A DNA stretch of 64,000 bases from UBA7957 sp965224675 (GCA_965224675.1 CBDDAA010000004.1:2790001-2854000), one strand, 5' to 3'. Counted from the first letter of the stretch, positions 43,862-52,616 are shown. Notes: generated by a model not told the origin, from the letters alone. Numbers and translations: made by a program.

Positions 43862-44120
43862 ATTTGAAGCTACTATGGATCTTGATATTAAACGGGCAAT
43901 TGAGCTGATAGGTGACATGAGCAAAATAGACAAGCCCGTGCATTACCCGCAGGTCAGAGATGCAGATGTAGAAACTGAAAACTACAAATGGTTTGTTGCG
44001 AATGATAGTGGATCTGGAACAGGTGATAATAAAATCGATCCAGCACAAAAATATCTTTCAGACATTGATCAGAATACTACCCAGCTACCTGGTTTACGCA
44101 AATTAGGTTATCGTAGCTAG
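43842..44120 (+). pseudogene. RAMP multi-module pseudogene, part 4: C-terminal tail
   Basis: After the C6 run the third frame continues PPEQLRLKFEATMDLDIKRA, then DKPVHYPQVRDAD, ENYKWFVAN and LPGLRKL. The PV-x-YP and W-F segments near the end recall the C-terminus of TIGR03986-type RAMP proteins. The stop at 44118-44120 ends the remnant. All parts together give about 790 residues with three frame changes, each at a homopolymer. No cas10, csm4/csx10, cas6, cas1/2 or array was found on either side. Confidence 0.6.
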
Positions 44121-44402
44121 AGGCAATTCCTTGTATTCGATAAGTATTAATTTATCTACAGTTTCAGTGATGAACCGGGTTTTGAGGATTTACAATTTTC
44201 CGTTGTTTTATTGGTCTCAATCCGCTAGTCAAAACTATGCACTTTAGTGCAAGGCTTTAGCAATACGAAATTAGTCGCGATAGCGACACATTAACTTTTC
44301 ACGTTAACGACTTTCAGTCCATAGTGGTTGAGTCAAGAAAAATAATTGTGGCTGGTAGACCCCATAACTTTATGCCGTTGCGCAGAGTCGTTAACCTTCT
44401 GA

Positions 44403-44750
44403 ATGTTTTACCATAGCGCAAATACTGGTTATACTAACCATGAAATACTAAAGCCAGACTTTATTTATGTCTTATATAAAAAGAGACATTTTCATAACCG
44501 GGGTGAGCGTGTTCAGCCGTATTATTATCGGACACATAATCAGGCAGCGGTGGATTTGATTCTTGATACAAACCAGGGACTTATTCCGATTGAAATCAAG
44601 GTGGGATCGGTCACTGCAAAAAAACAAATTCTGGCACTAGAACGATTTGTGCAAGAACACCACTGTCGTTATGGATTGGTTGTTAATAATGGTGACGAGG
44701 TTTTCAAGATTAGCCCTTCGGTTTATCAATTACCGGCTATTTATTTGTAA
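44403..44750 (+). pseudogene. C-terminal fragment of a COG1373/DUF4143-type ATPase
   Basis: The 115-aa frame contains YYYRTHNQAAVDLILDTNQG followed by LIPIEIKVGS, then KKQILALERFV and a final LPAIYL. This is the D-x-n-E-x-K nuclease-like motif of the DUF4143 domain at the end of COG1373 'ATPase' proteins (usually about 380-420 aa). The AAA+ part with Walker motifs is missing and a stop (TGA 44400-44402) lies immediately upstream. The first 35 residues show no clear match. Such ATPases occur in defence and accessory islands. It is probably dead. Confidence 0.7.
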
Positions 44751-45569
44751 CAAAACAATTATTGTCGCCGATCTACAATCAAAAGTGGTAGCACAATTAT
44801 TATTCATAGCCAAAGTGGCACAGAATTCTGATACCGGTTTTCATCTTTGATCTGTGCAGACACTCGACTTCCGACTTTTTCGTTCTTCAATTAATCAGGC
44901 TCAGACTTCGCTCCAGTGATTCTTACATGCCTTATACTTGACCCCCTAATTTGAGTGCCTGTCCGCGTTCTGCCCTTTTGAAGCTTGTCGACTCTACGCA
45001 ATCAAACCAAAAAACTTTTATCAAATTAGAACCACAATTTGTATTTCAAGACCGATTCTCGCGCATCATTGAATTTACGGTGATGGAGAAATGCTAATCG
45101 TCTTTATTTAGAACTAATATTAATTCACGATCCTGGATTGTAGTATAGAGACTTCTCGTTGAAAAACTGTCATTCACAGCTAAAAGGGACACTATTGACA
45201 GAACCCATCCGACAGCATTATTGCCCTCATCAAATTAACGTAACAAACTGAGTTACACAAAAATCAGTAATTCAAATACATGAGTGATTTTACCCGAACA
45301 ATCTACAGCAAACACAAGACAATATATAAATATGGTTATTCGTTGAATTCTACGGGATTATCGATATGGTTAGCGTTATTGGTGAGTATTCACACACAAT
45401 GCTTGCAGAATAATGGGCAATAGATGTGAATTTTATTATTTTTGTAATCGACGCTGTTTATAATCGCCCTGTCATCAATCAATACCAATCTTGAAAAGCG
45501 TGAATTCCTGACGGGCGATAAATACTTACACGGTAACAGGAGAAATATTCCACTAAAAATAATCAAAAG
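44751..45569. other. A+T-rich non-coding stretch between the ATPase fragment and the PAP2-EptA gene
   Basis: About 820 bp with many stops in all frames. No gene, tRNA or CRISPR-like repeat was recognised. The segment GACCCCCTAATTTGAGTGCCTGTCC (written here only as its 5' part GACCCCCTAATTTG, 44939-44952) might be an old transposon end, but no partner was found. Confidence 0.35.
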
Positions 45570-45597
45570 GTAATCTTCTGGTTAACTTCTGATTATC
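45570..45597 (+). promoter_or_regulatory. PmrA/BasR-like operator: three half-sites at 11-bp period
   Basis: The hexamers GTAATC (45570-45575), GTTAAC (45581-45586) and ATTATC (45592-45597) are each separated by the same pentamer TTCTG. The known PmrA box is a direct repeat of (C/T)TTAA(G/T) with five bases between, and OmpR-family regulators bind such 11-bp-spaced sites. A TATTAT (-10-like) lies at 45607-45612. The site precedes the PAP2-EptA gene by 83 bases, and eptA genes are classic PmrA targets. Confidence 0.6.
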
Positions 45598-45679
45598 TAG
45601 CCTCCCTATTATTTCCCTGAAAATAAATTCAATCAATCGTTCAGGGGAAAACCTGCGCTACCCGAGCGCAAAACAATCC

Positions 45680-48109
45680 ATGAAGAGCTACACGCAGACT
45701 GATGCCGGATACCTGAATAGTAAACGCGTGGGTGTTTTGGCAATAGTACCGATTCTAGCGTTGGTGGCTGTCGGACTTACGGTGTTACATCTAAGCGGAG
45801 GACGATTATCACGTACGGGTTATTGGAATATACAGACTGACTGGTTTATTTCATTAAACCAGTACTTATCACCACTACCGCAATTCTGGCACAATATCAC
45901 GCAACTTGGTGATGCATTCGTGCTACTTCCGGCATTGTCTTTTCTGATTATCAACCGCCCCCAGGTATGGGCCGCATTATTTGGTGCTATACCACTGGCG
46001 GCCTTCTTTTCGTTGACGGGCAAGAAACTGGCGGCTGTACCTCGCCCAGCTGCTGTACTCGATCAAAGTACTTTTTCAATTATTGGTGAGACACTGACCG
46101 AATATAACTGTCTTCCATCAGGCCATTCAATCACCGTATTTACCGTTCTCACGGTGCTATTGACAATGGCCTGGTGTAAACCGAAACAAATAGGAGGACT
46201 AAGGCTTCTCACTATAACCGGGATTGGGATTGCAGTCGCCGTTACGCTTTGTCTATCCCGCGTAGCAGTTGGCGCCCACTGGCCACTGGATTTGCTGGTC
46301 GGTGCCTCCATTGGCTGTATTGCCGGTCTCAGTGGTGTTTCTTTGACCCAGCGATATTATGGTTGGTGGCAATGGCTGAAAGACCCACACTATCACTTTG
46401 CGCTAGGTCTTGCGATGCTGTTGTGGTCTGTATTATTAATACAACGAACAGTAGAATCCCCCAGTGGAGGGTTGATTGTATTCTGGCTACAGGCAATCTG
46501 TGGTCTGGCTGTATCATTATGGTTGATTCGCGGACAAGGCAAATTACCAATGCATCTGAGTACGGGAAGATTTGTTGTTTTTGCGTCTCTGGTGAATATG
46601 ATTATTTACCACATTCCACTCTACCTGCTGGCAACGGAAAACCTCGATTTTCCTTCCATTAGCAGCGTATTGGTTATCATCACGCTATTTGTGCTTGTTT
46701 TTACATTTACTGCTTTAGTGCTTATATTTCTCTTTATCGTAGCACCCATTCTGGTAAAACCCTTTTGCATAATAATAGCCTTATGCAACTCAGTTGCATT
46801 GTACTTTGTTTCGACTTATGGGGTGATACTCGACATATCGATGATGGAAAGTATATTTGACACCCAAACCGCGCAGACTGTCAGCTACCTGCACCCTAAG
46901 TTATTTCTCTATATCTTTGTTTTCGGATTGATTCCCGGGTTTTTATTATGGAATATACCTATTGAAAAAACTGGCAGATTGTACCTGCTGCGGCATTTTC
47001 TAATTACAATTGTTGCCAGCCTGTGCTGGATATATATCAATTCTGACACCTGGCTTTGGTTTGATAAATATTCCAAGAGACTCGGTGGCACGATTATGCC
47101 ATGGTCGTATCTGGTGAATTCCATACGCAATAAAGCCAGATACATTAGCGCTTCACAAAAACAGCAGCTATTGCCCGAAGCTACCTTTATTAGCGATGAG
47201 AAAACCGTGGTTATACTGGTGATTGGTGAAACGGCCAGGGCACAAAACTTTTCTCTGTATGGGTATGAAAGACCCACAAATCCGCTGCTTGCAGAGTCGG
47301 ATGTGCTTGTATTGGGCAATTCTATTGCCTGCTCCACGTACACGGTGGCCTCGGTAAATTGCATGTTGTCTCATGATGGAAGTTCGAGTACACAGTATGA
47401 GTTGTTACCCAGCTACCTGCAAAGACAGGGTATAGATGTAATCTGGCGGACAAAAAACTGGGGTGAGGCTGCTATCACAGTCGAAAGTTACCAGCGTAGC
47501 GGCGAGCTGAAAGAACAGTGTGATGGGGATGGCTGTGATTATGACGAGGTGTTGCTTAGCGGGTTGGCCGAGCAGATACAATCGTCAGCAAAACAAAATA
47601 TTTTCATCGTGCTTCATACCACAGGCAGCCACGGCCCGGCTTACCATAAAAAATACCCTGCCCGCTTCGAGCGGTTCAAGCCGGTATGCAGGTCAGTTGA
47701 TTTAAGCCAGTGTTCCGGTCACGAGCTGCTCAATGCTTACGACAACACCATTGTGTATACAGACTATTTTCTACACCAAACGATTCAATTGCTTAGGACG
47801 ATTCAGAACCGACCGAGTTTGTTAATTTATATGTCTGATCATGGTGAATCCCTGGGTGAGTATGGTTTGTATTTACATGGAGTGCCTTTTTCAATTGCAC
47901 CGAAGGTACAAAAATACGTTCCTTTTATCATCTGGGTATCAGATGGCTTGAAAAAAAAATGGCAGTTATCCGGGGCGCACTACAAACAAAAGACAGAGTA
48001 CAGCCATGCAAATATATTTCACAGCATTCTGGGAGCCTTTGATATGGAAAGCCCCGTATATAACGAGCGGATGGATATTTTTGCAACATTCAATAAAAAG
48101 GAAAACTGA
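45680..48109 (+). CDS. PAP2 phosphatase - phosphoethanolamine transferase (LpxT-like plus EptA-like) fusion
   Basis: The 809-aa inner-membrane protein joins two enzymes. Residues about 1-225 are a PAP2 lipid phosphatase with the three motifs KKLAAVPRP (about 115-120), PSGHS (about 146-150) and SRVAVGAHWPLD (about 193-204). After further membrane helices, residues about 300-809 are an EptA-type enzyme: IGETARAQNFSLYGYERPTNP, the catalytic Thr in CSTYTVASVNCM (about 554), SDHGESLGEYG and YLHGVPF. EptA moves phosphoethanolamine from phosphatidylethanolamine to lipid A phosphates and lowers polymyxin binding; PAP2 proteins such as LpxT or PgpB act on lipid phosphates. The fusion would put both on one chain. 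A PmrA-like site lies upstream. Confidence 0.9.
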   Translation: MKSYTQTDAGYLNSKRVGVLAIVPILALVAVGLTVLHLSGGRLSRTGYWNIQTDWFISLNQYLSPLPQFWHNITQLGDAFVLLPALSFLIINRPQVWAALFGAIPLAAFFSLTGKKLAAVPRPAAVLDQSTFSIIGETLTEYNCLPSGHSITVFTVLTVLLTMAWCKPKQIGGLRLLTITGIGIAVAVTLCLSRVAVGAHWPLDLLVGASIGCIAGLSGVSLTQRYYGWWQWLKDPHYHFALGLAMLLWSVLLIQRTVESPSGGLIVFWLQAICGLAVSLWLIRGQGKLPMHLSTGRFVVFASLVNMIIYHIPLYLLATENLDFPSISSVLVIITLFVLVFTFTALVLIFLFIVAPILVKPFCIIIALCNSVALYFVSTYGVILDISMMESIFDTQTAQTVSYLHPKLFLYIFVFGLIPGFLLWNIPIEKTGRLYLLRHFLITIVASLCWIYINSDTWLWFDKYSKRLGGTIMPWSYLVNSIRNKARYISASQKQQLLPEATFISDEKTVVILVIGETARAQNFSLYGYERPTNPLLAESDVLVLGNSIACSTYTVASVNCMLSHDGSSSTQYELLPSYLQRQGIDVIWRTKNWGEAAITVESYQRSGELKEQCDGDGCDYDEVLLSGLAEQIQSSAKQNIFIVLHTTGSHGPAYHKKYPARFERFKPVCRSVDLSQCSGHELLNAYDNTIVYTDYFLHQTIQLLRTIQNRPSLLIYMSDHGESLGEYGLYLHGVPFSIAPKVQKYVPFIIWVSDGLKKKWQLSGAHYKQKTEYSHANIFHSILGAFDMESPVYNERMDIFATFNKKEN

Positions 48110-48670
48110 GTGCAGTTGTGGCAATCGATCTGAAGTTTTCTTTGCAAGTTTATGGAATAAAACGTCAATATGATTCTTGATCCCTTAATTTACGCAGTGA
48201 CATCTGCAAAGGGATATGAAAAGTTTTCATCCCGTTAAAAAGTCCGGTCAGTTAAAGCCCCTATCATTACAACTTATTGATTACAAAGGCTCAAAAAGGG
48301 GAGTTACTGCGCGAGCTGCACACTCACACTGCAGACCTTCCACTCAAGGCCAATTATAGTCTATTTTTCTTTTAAAATCAACGTGCTGCGCGGTTTTTTC
48401 ATTAGTTATTAACAATCATGACTTAATGTTTTCAGGCTATTTCTCAATGCTGACACCGATTTATATCGATCTGCCTTGCGTTAATGCTTAATTTTTTATC
48501 GCTATAAAACCTCAATTAATCTGTGTATCGAGAATGATCGTAAATATCTATCGCACCCTACACACAAAAGCCGTGAATTTCCCTCATTTTTAAAGTGATC
48601 TTTTCACTGACACTGCACACAAATATTCTCATAGTCAAACTTCAAACCATTCATTCAGAAGGTGACTATC
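48110..48670. other. Intergenic region after the PAP2-EptA gene
   Basis: About 560 bp without a gene. It contains the right copy of the 17-bp repeat (48243-48259). The sequence just before the next ATG carries AGAAGGTGA as ribosome site. No hairpin with a T-run was recognised directly after the EptA stop. Confidence 0.4.
48243..48259. repeat. 17-bp direct repeat, right copy
   Basis: TCCGGTCAGTTAAAGCC, identical to 41722-41738 and in the same orientation. With the left copy it brackets 6.5 kb of accessory DNA (RAMP remnant, ATPase fragment, PAP2-EptA gene). Confidence 0.7.
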
Positions 48671-49300
48671 ATGAATCCAAAAATATTATTAACTGCCTTT
48701 TTAGCAACTGCAGGCTTAGCTTCAGTTGCCACTATCGCCCAAGCAGATGGTGCAAAAGCTGACTCAAAAACTTATAGTGGTGTGGGCTGCACTGAGATGG
48801 CAGACGGAATTATTTTTCCTGATACGCCACAGCCCTATGGTGACGATGATGTTCGTTATAATGCCGCTGGATGGGCCTACAATTCCAGTCAAAATCACTC
48901 GATTACGGTTATTTGTCCAATCGTTCGTGAACATAACAACAAACCGATGAAACGTGCTTGGATTACGATTTTTAACGATACAACAGAAAAAGTTATTTGC
49001 GAGATCGAAGCTTATGATAAAAATGGAGATTGGCTGGAACAATCTACACAGTACATATTTAGCCCCAGTCCAAAAGCCCAGAAAGGCTTTAAGAGCAATG
49101 ACAAAGACGACGATGACGGCGGTGCCTTTGACAACAGTTTCGAATTTGTGCCGAAGCTGTCAAATGATCACGGCTACTTTACCCTGGTCTGTAGATTACC
49201 TGCAGCAGTGCAATTAGTTGATGAAGATGGTGCCGGTAGTGGTGTCTCCTACAATATGGCGAATATCATAAGCTATGTAATCGACGAGGTTTCCAATTAA
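48671..49300 (+). CDS. Secreted protein of unknown function
   Basis: The 209-aa protein has a signal peptide (MNPKILLTAFLATAGLASVATIAQA). The mature part begins with a Cys in GVGCTEMADG and has two more Cys, in TVICPIVRE and TLVCRLP, and one in KVICEIEAY, so one or two disulfides are possible. An Asp-rich stretch DKDDDDGG lies near 145-152. It resembles small secreted proteins of marine gammaproteobacteria but belongs to no family I can name. ATG 48671 is chosen because AAGGTGA lies 6 bases upstream. A terminator follows. Confidence 0.75.
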   Translation: MNPKILLTAFLATAGLASVATIAQADGAKADSKTYSGVGCTEMADGIIFPDTPQPYGDDDVRYNAAGWAYNSSQNHSITVICPIVREHNNKPMKRAWITIFNDTTEKVICEIEAYDKNGDWLEQSTQYIFSPSPKAQKGFKSNDKDDDDGGAFDNSFEFVPKLSNDHGYFTLVCRLPAAVQLVDEDGAGSGVSYNMANIISYVIDEVSN

Positions 49301-49322
49301 TGCAGATTCCTGATTGCTTATT

Positions 49323-49368
49323 TCATCCTGATGCCGCCGAAGCTGCATCAGGATGATGGGATGTTTTT
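49323..49368 (+). terminator. Rho-independent terminator after the secreted protein gene
   Basis: TCATCCTGATGC (49323-49334) pairs with GCATCAGGATGA (49345-49356) as a perfect 12-bp stem, followed within seven bases by a run of five T. Confidence 0.85.
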
Positions 49369-49424
49369 GCAATTGGGTTGTTCTGCTCAATGACGTTTCA
49401 GGTTATAGTCAGTTTGTGTTTTAT

Positions 49425-49451
49425 TTGAAAATCGATAAAATTGGTTATACT
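49425..49451 (+). promoter_or_regulatory. Putative sigma-70 promoter of the cytochrome gene
   Basis: TTGAAA (49425-49430) and TATACT (49446-49451) are 15 bases apart, slightly short of the ideal 17. The -10 box is 21 bases before the TTG start at 49473, so the 5' leader would be short. Confidence 0.35.
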
Positions 49452-49472
49452 CAAAGCAGAGCTGATTGAAAA

Positions 49473-50111
49473 TTGAAGAATTTATCTAAACGTCATTTTG
49501 TAAATACCATTGTGTTCCTACTCGCATCGACAGCATCCGTACCCATTCTTGCAGATCCTGACATCAAGGAACTGGTCACAATGTGCGAAAGCTGCCATGG
49601 CAAAGACGGTAATAGCGAAAACCCGGATGTTCCGGTTATCGCTGGTTATTCTGAGGATGGCTTTCTTGATACGCTCGCCGCATTTCGTGATGATGAAAGA
49701 ATTGGCTTGGCGTTTCAAATATCGGGGGAGCCGGATGTGGTTATGAATGATATTGCAAAAGCCTTGAGTGATGAGGAAGTAGATGCTTTGTCAAAGCATT
49801 TTTCTGCGCTGAAATTTATCCCACGAAAGCAAAAAACTGATTTATTGTTGGCCAAAAAAGGCGCTGAGATTCACCAGCTGCACTGTGAAAAATGCCATGC
49901 TGTCGGCGGCAGTGATCCGCAGGATGACGCAGCAATACTAGCGGGTCAGTGGATGGAATATCTCAGTAGACAGTTTGAAAATATTAATACAGGTAAAAGA
50001 ATCATACCTAAAAGGATGGCAAAGAAGGTTAAAAAATTATCAGCTGATGACAAAAAAGCGCTTGTGCATTTTTACGGCAGCAATAATTTATCCATTGAAG
50101 CTACTGATTAA
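49473..50111 (+). CDS. Diheme cytochrome c (c4/c553-like)
   Basis: The 212-aa protein has a signal peptide (IVFLLASTASVPILA) and two heme c sites, CESCH (about residue 38) and CEKCH (about 137), each opening a class I cytochrome domain of about 90 residues, as in cytochrome c4. It should be periplasmic and carry electrons to or from a terminal oxidase or reductase. No such enzyme is nearby. The start is a TTG at 49473, since no earlier ATG or GTG is in frame and the signal peptide begins there. The gene converges on the glycosyltransferase-sulfotransferase gene with 11 bases between. Confidence 0.88.
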   Translation: MKNLSKRHFVNTIVFLLASTASVPILADPDIKELVTMCESCHGKDGNSENPDVPVIAGYSEDGFLDTLAAFRDDERIGLAFQISGEPDVVMNDIAKALSDEEVDALSKHFSALKFIPRKQKTDLLLAKKGAEIHQLHCEKCHAVGGSDPQDDAAILAGQWMEYLSRQFENINTGKRIIPKRMAKKVKKLSADDKKALVHFYGSNNLSIEATD

Positions 50112-50122
50112 ATCTGAACTTA

Positions 50123-51712
50123 TCACTTTGGCAAATAACCCATAGCCTGTCTTACCGGGGCAAGTATTGCTTTTACTGCGGTGACTGTCTCAGCGGTGAA
50201 TTGATCATTAGAACTGTGTGCTCTTTTCGGATCTATGGATTCAAATGTATGCTCAGAAACCACTGTCTGATCGCAAAATGCTGCGAAATCCGTCAGCACA
50301 TCCTGTGCTCCAGCAATGAGTCTTTCAAAGCTGAGCGTGTGCCAGAGACTTTCATCCATGGCTGATTTAAAATCCATCACGAGTCCGACCTGATGTGCGG
50401 TACTGCGTGCCATTCTCACAGTTGCATTGTCATTTAAGATCGTTTCACGCGGCAGATTGACAACATCGTAGGCCAGAGGTAGCGCCGTTCGGCCTATCTC
50501 ATTATCCAGTCGGGCGGTCATATGGGTTCGCCTTAGCACTGTCGCCAACGGGTCTCGATTGAGAAATACATATTTTGCATTCGGAAAAGCTGCCTGAAGC
50601 TCAGGCAGGATCAATAAACTCTCTGGCAGCTTAAATCCCCAGCATTCTGGCCAGCGATCCGACGATGCGCCCTTATTGAGCATGTCGATAGCTGAATCAC
50701 GCAAGTCAGGCACGCTTAGTGTCTGTTGCCATTCATTCGGACAGGCATATTTACGATAAACCGAGCGATAAATGGCACCGACCATTTCCAGGCAATCCCC
50801 CGCACGTTTATTGTTATTGCCAATAAATAGCCTAATGTCAGATGCAAGCTCTGACATTAGCCGGGTTCCACCGCCGCCCCGACCTAATAGAATAATCGGT
50901 GAATGCAATTGTCTGGTCTGCTGATCAGAAAGTGCTTGTTCAGGTAAAGCATCTACGCATTTGACGGGTACTTTCCATTTGTTTTCAAGATATTCGTCAG
51001 AGCATGTCTTGTTATGAATATAGGTGAGTGATTGACGGTTTTGTATTTTTTCTGAATCTTCCGGGCCTTGCACCAACTCGCCCGATACGTTTGCGTATTT
51101 GTGAATTGAAGGGGCATTGATAACATAGCTTAATGTTCCCTGTTGTGTTGCGCTTTTAAGCAAATCACGGCCTATATTATGAATGTTGGGTAAGTTCGGA
51201 TCTGGAAAAAACCGCGCTGATTTTCGTAGTACAATAACTTGCTCATCTATTCTGGCCGCAGGCAAAAAATGAACATCTGCAAAAGTATTTATGCAGTTTT
51301 TTGGGTCACCATAATGGCCTATTTTCCTCCCCTGCCCGTCCCATCCAACCACACCCAACACCTGCCAATCTGGGTCATGTTGTTCCAACGCTGTTAAAGA
51401 ACACTCAAACATTGCCTGCCAACCGGGTAACAAAACCACATCTTCATGCACAATAACGAGCAGGTCGTGCCTGGCTTGTTCAATACCTGTATTAATCGCC
51501 TGGCCCAAAGTCTGAAAGAATATATTTTCGCGGTTATCAACAACAATAAACTCATTTAGATCATCATTAATACACTCAGAGGTTAAAATATTATGAGTAA
51601 ATTCATCGCAATATTTCACACATATAAAGCTTATAGGTCGGCTGGCTTGCGGTAGATTTTGTGTAATCTCGGGATAAATGCGTTCTACTGAAATGGGGCA
51701 CGCTTGTAACAT
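50123..51712 (-). CDS. Glycosyltransferase-like / sulfotransferase fusion protein
   Basis: The 529-aa protein has an N-terminal GT2-like part (about 25-250) with VHEDVVLLPGWQAMFE, where a His/Glu-Asp-x-x-x-x-PGW segment resembles the metal-binding region of GT-A folds, and VVGWDGQGRK. The C-terminal part (about 270-529) is sulfotransferase-like: a phosphate-binding LGRGGGGTRLMSELAS loop and YVFLNRDPLATVLRRTHMT, the 3'-phosphate-binding R-D-P motif. A chain that both adds a sugar and sulfates it is possible but unproven. It is followed on the same strand (upstream) by another sulfotransferase, 41 bases away. Substrate unknown. Confidence 0.78.
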   Translation of the reverse strand: MLQACPISVERIYPEITQNLPQASRPISFICVKYCDEFTHNILTSECINDDLNEFIVVDNRENIFFQTLGQAINTGIEQARHDLLVIVHEDVVLLPGWQAMFECSLTALEQHDPDWQVLGVVGWDGQGRKIGHYGDPKNCINTFADVHFLPAARIDEQVIVLRKSARFFPDPNLPNIHNIGRDLLKSATQQGTLSYVINAPSIHKYANVSGELVQGPEDSEKIQNRQSLTYIHNKTCSDEYLENKWKVPVKCVDALPEQALSDQQTRQLHSPIILLGRGGGGTRLMSELASDIRLFIGNNNKRAGDCLEMVGAIYRSVYRKYACPNEWQQTLSVPDLRDSAIDMLNKGASSDRWPECWGFKLPESLLILPELQAAFPNAKYVFLNRDPLATVLRRTHMTARLDNEIGRTALPLAYDVVNLPRETILNDNATVRMARSTAHQVGLVMDFKSAMDESLWHTLSFERLIAGAQDVLTDFAAFCDQTVVSEHTFESIDPKRAHSSNDQFTAETVTAVKAILAPVRQAMGYLPK

Positions 51713-51752
51713 GAGATTGACCTTTATTAATGCTGCTTATCGATTATTGGAT

Positions 51753-52616
51753 TCAGATTGCACTAGTATAGTCAAGCCCCTGACTCCTTATCGTAGGGTC
51801 AGCAATCCCTAACACACCCTTTTCCTGCTCTGGGCTAAGTACGCTTTCCCATCGGCAGATAGATTGCTGATCAATCGGGCGCGAGCGGTCTGTCTTGCCA
51901 GGCCCCAGACCTGTATAAATACTTTCGTGTGCCAGCATCTGTGAGTCAAAACCAAGACCCACGTGATGAGTAATTTGTTCACAAGCGTATTTTATATCCT
52001 TTACCAGATCCTCATACCTGAGTACCAATGTGGCCAATCCGCATTCAGTAAAACGATCCATAAGGCCGGACTTAATACGCCATAGCAATGCGCGTTTGAT
52101 ATGCTCTGCAACCTTCTCGTCTTCCAGCATTGTAATTTCATTATTATACTCACTCACCAGATCGCTGTACTGATTGATCAATCTGAGCTGGTTTTTGACC
52201 ATCGGAATTTGCTCAAGCTTTTTCATCGATGCAACAACAGACCTGGGATCACGCACCATATAGAGGATACTGACGGGAATTGAAAGACGGGATAATTCCC
52301 GGTAGTTGTAGGTCAGGTTGGGTGCTTTTAGTATCAGATGAGTTACTTTTTTGGATAGGGATAAACCACCGTCTGCATGCTCTACAAGACGACGGTGTTC
52401 CGGTTTGTATTTATCGAGGCTTTTGGCAAGGGTTTTATTCCATCTTTCATTCGAATCATCTGTGTCATTAATATAGCTGTTGAACCAGTCATACAGGTTT
52501 TCGCCTTCGTCAATCATCCAGGTTTTGCGATGCGCACCGAGAATCTGACCAAGCAGGGTGGTACCACTGCGCTGGCAGCCAACGATCACTACAATTTTTT
52601 CAATATTTTCCAGCAT
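51753..52616 (-). CDS. Sulfotransferase family protein
   Basis: The 287-aa protein has the PAPS 5'-phosphosulfate-binding loop IVGCQRSGTTLLGQILGAH (about 10-28) and the 3'-phosphate-binding LYMVRDPRSVVASMKKLE (about 120-137), both standard for cytosolic-type sulfotransferases. It transfers sulfate from PAPS to a carbohydrate or small molecule; the acceptor is unknown. It starts at ATG 52616 and precedes the fused gene on the same strand, so the two are probably co-transcribed, with 40 bases between stop and start. It is divergent from a third sulfotransferase-like gene. Confidence 0.92.
   Translation of the reverse strand: MLENIEKIVVIVGCQRSGTTLLGQILGAHRKTWMIDEGENLYDWFNSYINDTDDSNERWNKTLAKSLDKYKPEHRRLVEHADGGLSLSKKVTHLILKAPNLTYNYRELSRLSIPVSILYMVRDPRSVVASMKKLEQIPMVKNQLRLINQYSDLVSEYNNEITMLEDEKVAEHIKRALLWRIKSGLMDRFTECGLATLVLRYEDLVKDIKYACEQITHHVGLGFDSQMLAHESIYTGLGPGKTDRSRPIDQQSICRWESVLSPEQEKGVLGIADPTIRSQGLDYTSAI

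Noticed and set aside
41735..44120. Reading the RAMP pieces as three or four independent working genes
   Set aside because: The pieces lack proper starts, ribosome sites and complete domains; joined at the homopolymers they make continuous RAMP homology.
41267..45680. A CRISPR array near the RAMP remnant
   Set aside because: No regularly spaced direct repeats of 25-40 bp were found; the only direct repeat is the single 17-bp pair far apart.
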